A stretch of DNA of 64,000 bases, taken from the NCBI RefSeq assembly GCF_002078875.1, contig NC_034421.1, positions 10,718,872 through 10,782,871 of the forward strand, in the 5' to 3' direction. How positions within the stretch are numbered: position 1 is the stretch's first letter; every line of letters begins with the position of its first letter. Of this stretch, positions 13,621-24,260 are shown piece after piece. The notes under the pieces were generated by a model. That model saw only the letters and a program-made list of their open reading frames with translations, searched no databases and was not told the origin of the DNA. This stretch comes from Numida meleagris (Eukaryota; Chordata; Aves; Galliformes; Numididae). A program made the position numbers and the translations under genes.

Positions 13621-16600
13621 AGATGAACTTTTTAGCAGTACGGCCTATTGGGCTGCATTTAGCGTCACGATAAGCACGCTAACACACAGAACTTGTACCA
13701 AACATCTGGCCCGATCTGGCATCCCTGAAATCTGCTGAACTTTCCTGTCAACCTTACTTTTGCTAAATCAAACCCATATCAAGTGCAATCCTCTCTTCTC
13801 TAAAGTCAACAACAGATTTCAGCTATGGTCGGTGTGCCAAAGGTATTTCTTGGTTAGCTGTGCCACTCCCCTCCCTGCTCCGAGCAGACCACTTTGCAAT
13901 ACGGCACTCACCCTTTGGTTAATGATAGCGTTAAAAAAATCAATGGCTCAATTAACAATCAGGAATGGAGCTTCCAGGCAACAAGCACCATGATCAATAA
14001 CTTATGTTCAGTGAAATTAAAGGCACTTGTTAAGTCAAGTGTTAAAAGCTGCACACACTTAATATGGGAATATCAGTCAAGAACAGTTTGGCAGTTTAAC
14101 TTGAGAAAATCAGTAAGTACAAAGTTCCCATACTATGTTCCACACCAGTGGGTAACTAATGAAGCATAAATATTCGCACAAACTCATTTCTGCAATAAAT
14201 TCTCAAAATCCCCAATCCACAGCAGTAGTGCTGAGTTGACACAAGCTTTCACTTTTGTTAGGAGTTAGTCTTGTACAATATGAATCCAAAATGCAGTTGG
14301 CAAAACCAGATTCAAAGCTTGCACAAAGGTAGATCCCAGTGATTTTAAGCCACTTCAGTGCATGATGGCCTTGCTGCCAGGAATGGCAAAACTTCCCTGC
14401 CAGTATAAAGAGACATTTTAAGATTTCTTCCAGCAGATCTCTCTGAGGTCAACAAAACATTGTCAACTGAATTAGAATCCGCTGATTTTATGGGACAGAA
14501 AAAAGCAAGGGTGCCAATGGCACAGGATGAGTGACATGAAAACATCTGAGTTTTCAGAAGATTTATGGACATATACTGTAATACCGAAATCAAGAACCGC
14601 GTGCAGACATGATGTCCTACTATCATATTCCCACCACATTTTACAAGATGGTGGTTTGATGGAAGATTTTTCAAAGACATAAAGGACGGTGAGCTGCTTA
14701 ACGCGCAGTGGAAGCTCGAGTAAGTCAGATGTCTCACTCTCATTTATGCAATCTAAAATCTCCTGCTTAACTTTTATACATCAGCTCTCAATAGAGCTTT
14801 TCTTGAGAAAAGAACATTGTGTCAAAACTGACTCCTACATCAAGCTTGTGACAAAATTTGTCTCATGGTCAATAGCCTTGTTTTTAGAGCTCCGCTGATA
14901 ACAGAGATGATTTAGCAGCATACTCCTGTTCTGGGAATAGCCAAATTGAAGGCTGCTCTTCCAATTATACCAAACTGCTTCTACAGAAAGTAGGGAATAT
15001 TCACAGGATTATTTATGCTGTTCAAAACTTTTAAAAATAAATAGAATAAATGAAAAAAAATCTTTGCATGCCTCATTTTGCATATCAAGGACTCTCTCTT
15101 ACAGCAGCCTGGGAGAGATACACATTGTACCTATTTCCAAATAGCACAGAAGTTTTGTGAGGCCTAAATTGCTTAAGCAGTAATAGAAAATGTGGGGGTG
15201 GGAGGGTGGTGGGATGGCAGGCTGATTCTCTTCAGATAATGAGCTGCCCCTTTCTTCACTGTGTTATGATCATACCCAGAGCATTGCTGACTGCACTTTG
15301 ATGGGTACCTAATCAACAAAAATCAATCATCTGAAATTGCACAGACAGTATTTCATCTCCATCAAAAATTGTCTTCCTACAGAGCTCCATTAATCTCTTC
15401 ATCATTGTTTAATGCAAAAAGAAACTTCTGTTGTAAAAGATATCCGACTTTGGTTTAAATTACAATTAAAACTGTGCCATATTTGCTTTAAGGAAGCAAC
15501 TAAGGGGACATCAAGCATTTGCTTAACAGGACAATTTTGCTGTGCAAAATAAAGAAATGCCCCTTGGCTACACGTGCCAGGATGACCAAATGGTAAATGC
15601 AAGTGTAAATAGCCATGTTAACTAACAATATTCTTATCCTTCCATTTCACTCACAAGCAAGCACGTTCTCCGTCCTCACAACTAACCTGCTTGCCTTGGG
15701 CAGTCCACAAGCCCGGCCCTACCTGCGCGTGAGGCACATGCAGAGCAGAAGTCTTCCTCATCTCAATCTGCAGACAACAGCTGCCTTCAGAGCAGAGCAG
15801 ACCGCCCAGCCTGTTCAACACTTGTCTCTCCACAGGTCCCTACAGCCTGGCCTCAATCCCCCACAAATTTCTATTGTGGGAACACTACAAGCTCCCCCTG
15901 TGCCCACTTTGCCCATTGCCTCTCACCATCTCCCCTTCCTCCCCCACCCTAATCAGAACCAGGCATGCTGCAAAGGACATTTCTCAGTGTAGTGCATTGA
16001 GCTACGAACAGAGCAAATGGGGGCAGCTGGGCAGTTAGAAAAGCATTTCTGCTGGCTTGGTACCTGCCCTGGAGGGGTGGGTACCTTTTCTTGAAGGTTC
16101 TTTCCTTCAAGATGTAAAGGATGTAAAGAGAAGGCAGTAGAAGACTCAGAAAACAGCACAGCAAGGGCAACAGTAGAGGCTGGGAGAGCAGCAGGAAACA
16201 TGCTGGCAGCAGGGAACCGAACCTCAGCTCATGATTGTAATCCTGCACAAATCTGTGCTGCTGTCCAGGACAGGCTGCGCTGTGGCCTCTCATCACAACC
16301 AGTCTCCCTTTTAATTGCCCCTACAGCATCTTACATGCCATGGGAAATCATCCAGGGGAAGGAATAAAAAGCCATTAGGATCCTTAACTGGCAGAGCTGC
16401 TAGAGGTGTTTTCTGTTCCTCTGCCCCAAGAAGCCCACAAGAAACGCTGCCCGACATGAAGATTTACTTGTGTGTGGGCTATCACCTAGAGGACCTGTTC
16501 TAACTGTAGCTACTCTGGGAAGACAGCCCATCACAGAAGAAATCAGCACTGAGATACAGCTTCTTGCACTGGGAACTGCATTGCTACTTCCTCTTGTGCC

Positions 16601-19168
16601 TCTGTGCTAACAAAAAGGGACTGCAGCTGCAGTTCTATCTGTCCTCCTTATTTGCAGAAGAGCACTACAATATGTGAACTGCATGACTTGCATCTCCCTA
16701 CGCTAAATATTTAAAACAAAGAGAAACCACTGAACAAATACAAACACAAATACTATAAAAGCAGTGAAGCCTAATACACACAAATTTAAATGGATCCTCT
16801 TTCCTTAACTCCTTCACAGCATTTGCTTCTGAACCCACATCCAGTAAGGGGATGCTGGATAAGAGTAAGTCTGATTGTGAATTGCAAAGGCAGAAAAAAC
16901 TGGTTTCAGTTTTGGGAAATGGAGAACTGACTTAAGTAAATCCTGCTTTCAACTTGCAGATTTGATCCATCCACAGTACTGGAACTGAGACAGATAAGAA
17001 CTCATCCAGGTTCTACACCAGGGTTATGCAGGTCAGATCAGGCTCGCTACAACAGTCCTTTCTAAGCCCAAAGCAGGATTTAGCAACACCTGAGAGCAAA
17101 TAAACTGATTATACAAATCTTTCACCATCCTCACCAAGAAAGTCATGCTAGGCACAGTTTTGGGGTATCGAGGTAACAGCAGAATCTGCGTTTGAGAGCA
17201 ATGGCATGCATGCTAGCTTCCACTGATTTTGGCATACAGTATCAGTAGTTAACATTCACTCATGTAGATGACAGTCCTTTCACCAAAATTGTTTTTGCTT
17301 CTCCAAGTCTAATGAAATTCCAACGAGCAAATCTCTCAAATAAGTGTTTCTGTGAATGCAAGTAAAAGGACGTTTCACACTCAGCTTATTTCAAAATTTT
17401 ACTTCTGAAAGACTTCTCACAATAATTACTGCTTAGCATGCAAATTCTTGGGATACTAAGTGCTCTTCTCTTGCTATCTGTACAGCCCTACAGAGCAGAA
17501 TCATCATTCTGAAGTTTTACTTATTAATAACCATGTTTCTCTGAAGAAATCTAAGGGAAAGCTAGCAGACGGACCTTGGGCAGCATCACACCTTTCTGTG
17601 GTCTTTCATGCTGCTTGCCTTTCGAATAGCCAGCAGTAGATGTAATTCCAGTTTTCAAAATCACAACTGCTTTTTGGGCTTGTCAACACAAGATGGCATA
17701 TACTTTACACACATCTGACAAGCATGATGGATATTAGAAAGTGAGCCAGACTTTTCGTATTACTTCTAGTTTAATGCTGCCCCCTTACAATGCAGCGTTA
17801 CTGGCATTGTATTATTGGTGCTCTGCTAGGAACTGGAAAACCAGATCAACAAAACGCATTTAGCGCTCAGGGAACTCCCAGACCGGTCCTTTCTGGTAGG
17901 TCCCTTCCTCACCCCTTTGCAGGACAGTCGCAGGCTGTCAGCTTAACACACTCCTTCATGTACCTTGAGAGTGAACAAATACCGAGCCTGGCAAGCCCCT
18001 GAAGTCACAGAAACAAATCAGAATGTCAGTGCAGGAAATTGGGACCCAAGTTCAGGAGTCATAAATCTGTCCCATCCTGATTGATGGAGTTGTGCCCTGA
18101 AAGATTGTGGAGTGCTGAATGGCTTTTCCTCCTCCAGCATCCACCGCAGTTTGAGGAGGGGACAGAGTTATGGAGGGGAGGAGAGGTGAGCCCTGCTAAG
18201 GGTCCTGCAGGAACACAGATGAAAACACCAAGTCTGGACCAGAGCTGAGGAGAGAAATCAAGGAATGAGACAGACAGTTGTGGGCTGGTATATTATTCAA
18301 TTTGATATACTTCGAGTTGTTTTTTTTTTTAAAATATATATAACTGAAGATGCAAATGTGCAATGGAAACACTACAGAAGGAAAGGAGAGCAACTTCCTT
18401 CTACAGAGTTAGGCAGAACTGGCTAAACTGAAGCCTTCAGAAAGATGGTGTGGCAATGCAGCTACAGTGAGTTACAACAACAGCTACATTTTTTACCACA
18501 GAAGAAGAGGTACTGTTTACTTTAAGCTGCTGTTTGATAACTGATGGTTCACAGAATGACAAAACTGCTTAATAACAAAGAGCTTCTAGGATATCTCCTG
18601 AAATATTTAGTGAGGAACGCATGTAGAGTGCAGATATCTGTTCTGGCATGGGTAGTCAGAGCTGATCATTTATTTATTGAGAGAAGAGATGGAAAAGCAA
18701 TTTGGATCTTTAGTAGAAAATGAGACTTAGGCTTGAAAACCCTTGAATCACTTTCAAGAATGCAGCTTATGTATCTATGTCACATAAGGCAAAGACAGGC
18801 ATACTCGTGCAGCCCTGGTATTTCTAAAGCTGCTGCCAACCATCTGCACGAGCCCTCCCAGCCTCTTTCAGGGCAAAGTCAGGGTCCTTATTTTCAACTT
18901 TCTTCTTCAGGAGCTCAAACTAATCCAGGCTGTAAATCTGTTACGGAGGCATAGCTAACAGGGACTGTAACACACAGCAGGGGGTTATAATGTCTTAAAC
19001 AAATGCAGCTGATTGCTAATAGAGGGACAGTATTTGTGTGTGATATTATTAAGTCAAAAAATTAACCCTACATTGTTTGGGTGAACTATGATTTTTAGGG
19101 TTAATGTCTTGAGCCTTATGCCCTGTGTTTGAGTGACACTGGACTATTTTATTTCTCTTCTTCCACAG
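13621..19168. other. Non-coding stretch, no gene seen
   Basis: This holds many short frames, including 14345-14743 on the minus strand (132 codons) and 15615-15992 on the plus strand (125 codons). None is recognisable. A pyrimidine-rich run lies at about 15920-15955. No repeat family was recognised. Confidence 0.5.
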
Positions 19169-19295
19169 AAATCTGGAGGAGCCCGGGAGGCATTCTTTTA
19201 CAAATTCAAGGAAGATACTTCTTTTTCTGAAGTCTTGTATAAGATTACCTGTGACCACTGGAGTGTATACGCAATCTTCACTTTTCCACAGGAGG
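19169..19295 (+). other. Exon-like open segment with strong splice acceptor
   Basis: A long pyrimidine tract ending ttctcttcttccacag (last G at 19168) is a near-ideal splice acceptor. The 127 bases after it are fully open in phase 0 for 42 codons, beginning KSGGAREAFFYKFKEDTS and ending near FTFPQEG. A usable donor, GAGG|GTAAAA, lies at 19296. The encoded peptide is balanced in composition and not low-complexity, but I recognise no family in it. The frame stays open before the acceptor from 19133 and after the donor to 19375. It may be a cassette exon of an unannotated gene, an exon of a long non-coding RNA, or chance. No neighbouring exon was identified. Confidence 0.2.
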
Positions 19296-19420
19296 GTAAA
19301 ACAAAAGCATTAGCAACTCAGAATACAGACAGACAGATTCCTGAGCAAGTTTTCCATAATCAGAATCAAAGGTGATTTTTCTGGTCTCAGGAAACACCAA
19401 AGGCTCAGTGTAATCAAGGC

Positions 19421-19650
19421 CGGTGGCCCCTGGCCTGGCACTGGGCTGCACCACACGTGGCCCTTTGCAGCAGTTCTCATCCGGCCTGACAGCAGCAGGG
19501 CTGACCCCTTGTCCTCCTCCAGGGCATCCCACTGCACAGTGGGCAAGTGCTACCCAAGCAGGGGCAACTTCTGCTCTTCTTCTGGCACAGCGCGTGCACA
19601 GCCTGGGCAGCGCACGGTGCAACACTCAGGACAGTGAAGGAAGAGGAAAG
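19421..19650. other. GC-rich patch
   Basis: This is a short GC-rich island relative to the roughly 40% G+C surroundings, open in several frames on both strands as expected of GC-rich DNA. No family was recognised in any frame. It lies just right of the exon-like segment, so the two could belong to one transcription unit, but nothing proves it. Confidence 0.3.
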
Positions 19651-19669
19651 CAGGGTTGTCATGTGTGAT

Positions 19670-19702
19670 TTGGAACATGATTGGAACACGATTGGAACAC
19701 GG
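19670..19702 (+). repeat. Tandem repeat, 3 x 11 bp
   Basis: There are three consecutive units of the form TTGGAACAYGR: TTGGAACATGA, TTGGAACACGA and TTGGAACACGG. Only two columns vary. The unit is short and the array is just 33 bp, so replication slippage explains it. It is a possible length-polymorphic site. Confidence 0.85.
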
Positions 19703-22700
19703 TAAATTAGCGCGCCTTAAAGTAGTATCTAAAAGAAATACCTATAGAAACTCCGAAGGCTCAACCTTGTTTTCCTTACAGGCAACAGGATTTTTGCCTT
19801 CGACTTAACTGAGCAAAGGAAGATCTTAGCAAAGCAAGATAGATAACATTTGTCCAGGTACACAGGTACTCCTGTGTAATACTTTGCACATACTTAATGG
19901 AGAACATAAGTGGCTGCAAAAATATTTGTGAAACATTTAAAAGTTAAATCACTATTTAGTGATTCTCCAAAAGTGAGACAGTTCATGTGAGCAGCTCAAC
20001 TTCCAGCAGTCCCACTCAAACTCAAGAAAGTTTCTTCCTGCCAGCTCTATCTCGCTGCAGAAAATGCTTTGGAGCTGAGCACCTTACAGGCTCCTGGGAG
20101 TGGAATGTCTTAGTTTCCAGGGAGCCAGGCACTCCTGACATTAGCTGTCTTTGAGGTACAGCTGAACAAGTAGTCAGTCAGTCAATACAAAACCCCAAAC
20201 AAAGCAGTGTCTCAGGTCTGTATCTGGTGCTCCCGAGGATTTCTAGTCTCCTAGACTTCTTAGTAGACAATGAAGTTTCTAGGGCACTTAGGCTGGCTAA
20301 TACACAAAAAGTACCACAGAAACCTGGAACCTTGCTCCCTCAGAAGAACTGAGATTGTCCAAAATGTTAATTGCTTGATACTTCAATGTCAAGTTCAAGA
20401 GGCTTATACTCAGGATGAATTGGATGAACAATATTTAACACTCACATGACACTTTGAACACATCCTCCAGTTACAATGTTCTTGTTCACCTCTGCTTACC
20501 AAGACTAATTCATTTCTGAGTACTGAATGCATACTGAACACATCCACTGCACTGCTAAGTTCCAGTGGAAGCCAACACCCATAGATCTGCTACTACTGCC
20601 TCTATTAGCATTTGCATGGACAGGTGCATGATGATGCTTTGCTATCAGCATTCCCTAAAGACAAATTTGGCTCCACAAATTCCTTTCCTAGGTTAAAAAA
20701 AGTTATTGCCATGGACCATTCACATTAGCAGGATCAATTTACTCAGGACAAGCCAATTACAGTCCATAACATCAACATTTCTTCAGTCAACCCAATGCCT
20801 CATTTACAGCTCTTATCTCGGTAACTCATTTCCTCAAACATGGCTACCATGATGAAGTGAACATTTAGAAAGCAAAAAAACCTTTGTTTTGAAAGGAAAA
20901 CCTGCAGAACTATTTCACACAGCCTATGCCTTGCTCATGGAAAACAAGGTCTAGCGAAACACCTGCCAAAGCTGGAGCACTGTGCAGGTGGGGATGGGAT
21001 GGAACTGCAACAGAGCTGAGCACTGAAGCATTTGAAATAAAAAGATGATGTTTCCTGCTTTGATTGCTTTTGTGCATTTACCCACTCCACACTCTCCTTC
21101 TTCAAACATGTGTGTGGAAATTCATTTCAGTTATGCATTTCTAGTTGCTTTATTATCAAAAAGACATGAAATATTGTGAATTGTTGCTTACTCTCATACA
21201 TTTTTTACATGACATATATGCAATTTTCCTGTTTTTAATGGTGGAACAGAAGAAAAAGTCTAAAAGGATGAATGTGCATGCAAAGGAAAAAGAGAGCAGG
21301 CAGGCAGAAGGATTCATCAAGGCCAAGGACTCTTTCACTGAACAAAGAGATATTATCTTTGAAAAGGAGGGCTTGCACCAAGATATTTTTATGTCACTTT
21401 GGCAGCATAAAGGGTTCTCAACATAAAGAATTGGACTCCTGAGAATAAATCCTACAAAAAAGGTGCTGGTAATTGATGTAGCTATGTCTGAAATTCTCCT
21501 CCAGCTCTGCACCTGGTACAGGAGCTGGATTAAAATGAAGTCTGAATGTAATAAGCTACTGCTTTTAACCTGGTTGCCACACGACAGCGAAGGGACAAAA
21601 CCACTTGACAACACTGAGATACCAAAGTAGAAAAAAACCTGTGCATTATTCCACATACCAATTCAAACCACAACACAAAATTTTCCTTTGCCATTTCCTG
21701 CTCTTAGCTGCGGCTCTTGCCCTTCCATCCCAAAGACACCTAAAAGTCCGCAATGCCTTGGCTGCAGAGGCTTCTGTGCTTTCTACAGCATGAAGAAATA
21801 GTGTCATAGTTCCTAAGAGACTTCTCTGAGTGCAGATTCCCTGCAGAACAGTCATCAAAGCATACAAGACACAAGAGGAGAACATGCAATGCCACTAAAA
21901 TGCTTAATATTTAGGATACTTTAAGAATTATTTTGTTTCTAACTATAACCAGGAAAAACAATTGAGGAATTTAGTAACTTCTAGAAAACTGCATTTCTTC
22001 AGTATTGGTTTTGCTTTTTTTTTTTTTTAAATAAAACAACATGTTCAACAAGGTCTTTTTTTCTTCCATTCTAATTCACTAGTAGCTCAGAATAAATCTC
22101 TTCCCTCCAATTAGTTCCAGGACTGAACACACTGATACAGCAGTTTGTTTTGCATGCATTAGGAAAAAAATGTTGGATTAAAGGATTCTGCCACGACTTT
22201 TAGAAGAAAACACCTAATTCACAGCAAGTACCCAGCAAATCCAAACTGCTTTTCTGCCTCAACTAACCTCAATTAGTTACTGCTCGGTTCTGATATAAAT
22301 ATATGATGAAGAGAGAAATTGGATGGCTAAAGCACACTCAGTCCAACCAGCACTCAGACACAAATCTGAATAAAATAAAAACCTCCCCCAGTATGAAAAG
22401 CTACAACTTAAACCAAGAAAACTGCAAATGCTGCCTGAACTAAGGCTGCAATTCTTGTCTTAGTTACATTGATTCATACCTACAGTATGACAATTTGTTT
22501 AAAATGAAGAGCCAAGGCAGATCTCCTAGTTCTTTTCAGAATCACGGCATTTTTTATTTGTAAGATATGTGGGTTATGTATCTATGCCATAAACTGGGAC
22601 AAAGCACCGACTGTTCTTCAACCACAGCTTTAAAAGAGATCCCAAGACCCTCAATGGGGAAAACGCATACTCATCTTTGTGTGGAGCTAAGCAGTCCTGT

Positions 22701-23178
22701 AAGGAAGAGGGAAAAATGAGCAAGGGTCAGTCTCTATGAGAACACAGCTCTCAAATGGAATTCCCATCCCTGTCACACAGCTCCTGTGAGATGAAGCAAA
22801 GGTTTTGAAGTCAGCTTTCCCTGGTGGTCTCCAGCGATATTTCCTTTATGAAGGAACTAAGGTCAGCAGGGACAGTGCTCTGAATATAAGCACACTGCAG
22901 CATGGTACCTGAAAACTCAGGCCCCACACATCGGGTACTGGGCACACAAAGCATTGTCAGTTCAGTTTCGGTCCAACTTCAAGGCGCCTTTGAAAGGGAG
23001 AAGGTCTTGGAGGATGGCCACCGTATCTACAGCCTTACAATTCTCTCTGTCACAGGAACATCCCTGACTCACTGAACCCACAGCTAAGACAGCGCTTGGG
23101 CAGGATGAGGCAAAACATCAGTCAGCTTTAGTCTCGTATTTGAAAGAGGCTGTATGGAAGAAGCACAACGCAAAGGGC
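19703..23178. other. Non-coding stretch, no gene seen
   Basis: This stretch contains the longest uninterrupted frame on the minus strand outside repeats and the zinc-finger-like area (21156-21656, 166 codons), which is rich in Ser, Phe, Leu and Cys with no domain. A charged 93-codon frame overlaps it on the other strand. Both look like chance frames. A T14 run sits at 22015-22028. Confidence 0.5.
22015..22028 (+). repeat. Homopolymer T14
   Basis: Fourteen T residues, then AAATAAA. No attached retroposed body was recognised on either side. Confidence 0.9.
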
Positions 23179-23184
23179 ATGCAT
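23179..23184. repeat. Target-site duplication, left copy (ATGCAT)
   Basis: The six bases directly abutting the left TG of the solo LTR are repeated exactly at 23591-23596. The hexamer is itself a palindrome. Confidence 0.7.
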
Positions 23185-23590
23185 TGCAACAGTATATGTC
23201 GGAACAGTTATTTCCATTCCTCTTCTTCCTAGTCACAGTCTACATGCACGTAGCAATCAGAAAGATCAACACGATGAAAAAGGCAATACAAAAGAAATGG
23301 AAGGACCAGCATGATAGCAAGGTGCTACAAGGGAAGGGAAATAAATTACTCACCCATATCAGAAGATTCTGGGTGCGCAGAGAAAAGCTTCCAACGTGAA
23401 AGGATCTCCAGGAAGAGACCCTTCCTCAGCAGCAGTCAGCCCTTAAATGAGGCCTAAGAGGGGTAGAGCCAGGCTCCACCCGTTCCGGTCACACAGTGAA
23501 TTGCCTTCACCTGTGCTCCCAGGGCTGGCTGGGTCTTCCCTCCAGGTGCTCAATCAGTGGTTCAGGCTGTGACTCAGCAGTTCCCATACA
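23185..23590 (-). mobile_element. Solo LTR of an endogenous retrovirus, minus orientation, with 6-bp target-site duplication
   Basis: The 406-bp element runs from TGCAACAG to CCCATACA on the plus strand, the TG...CA ends expected of a retroviral LTR. The same six bases, ATGCAT, sit immediately on both sides (23179-23184 and 23591-23596), as left by integrase. A 6-bp duplication is typical of class II (ERVK/alpharetrovirus-like) elements. Read on the minus strand it has promoter-like parts: an AP-1 site near the 5' end (plus-strand TGACTCA at 23570-23576), CACCTG E-boxes, a TATA-like ATTTAAG near 23445, and a GGTGAGTA splice-donor-like site further in. It resembles LTRs I associate with the chicken genome, but I cannot name the family. 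No internal gag, pol or env sequence is present, so it is a recombined solo LTR. Confidence 0.7.
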
Positions 23591-23596
23591 ATGCAT
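23591..23596. repeat. Target-site duplication, right copy (ATGCAT)
   Basis: An exact match to 23179-23184, placed immediately after the CA end of the solo LTR. Confidence 0.7.
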
Positions 23597-23619
23597 ATTT
23601 TCTTTCTCCTAGAAAAATC

Positions 23620-23643
23620 TGTGTGTATGTGTGTGCGCGTGTC
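23620..23643. repeat. Short GT-rich microsatellite
   Basis: An imperfect GT tract (GTGTGTATGTGTGTGCGCGTGT) of about 24 bp, just right of the solo LTR. Confidence 0.8.
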
Positions 23644-23984
23644 AGCGGGGTGAGAGGGGGCAGTAACAACACAGATGCTTGGTGTCAAGGAGTTTTTTTA
23701 AGACTCTAAAGTAGAGCTTTGGGATTTTAGAATAATCTTTTTCTGTTAACTTTTTTGAAATGTGAAGGAAACATTTCAATCAGTTCACCTTTCCCTCCCT
23801 AAAATGTCTCCCGGTTATTTCTTCTACAGAAGAGTTACATCAAAACTTTCCCTGAACCTCTCCAGAGTACTTCACTCAGAAGAGCAACTATCAGATCAAA
23901 AAGCACTTCTGTTTATTAGTTCAATCTCCTTCATTAGATTCCCTCTATCGTGTGTTTTCCCACACAAACAGCGATAAAAAAATC

Positions 23985-24260
23985 TGCTAAAATCCACTGA
24001 CAGCTGCGGCTGTGATAGACTTTTCCTTAATCCGATTAGCTGCCGCCTCCCTGTTCACACCAGTTTCTGTAAGCAGTTACCACATTACACTACAATCTGC
24101 TGATTTCATCTGCACTGGCATCAGGCAGCATTCAAAGAAAGTCTGGCCTCATAATAACAGCCTTTGAGAGCCGGGAATCTCCTCTACACGCATACGCACA
24201 AGCTGCTGTCTCTCAAATTGTAAAAAACGGCATGATTTTGGAATTCAGCTCTAAATGAAT
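23985..24260. promoter_or_regulatory. Candidate conserved non-coding element with OTX/bicoid-type dimer site
   Basis: This is non-repetitive, CNE-like sequence. At 24028-24038 it has TAATCCGATTA, a perfect palindromic arrangement of two TAATC/GATTA half-sites. The paired-type P3 layout (TAAT-N3-ATTA) with CC/GG-adjacent bases is what lysine-50 homeodomains such as OTX, CRX, PITX and bicoid prefer as dimers. About 25 bp upstream lies TGACAG (23998-24003, a MEIS/TGIF-type core), overlapping CAGCTG and followed by GGCTGTGATAG, giving a partly mirrored cluster. Several CpGs survive in the block, unlike most of the flanks. Enhancer function and conservation are inferred. Confidence 0.4.

Noticed and set aside
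21156..21656. 166-codon minus-strand frame
   Set aside because: It is long for this window, but Ser/Phe/Leu/Cys-rich with no domain, no splice context and a competing frame on the other strand.
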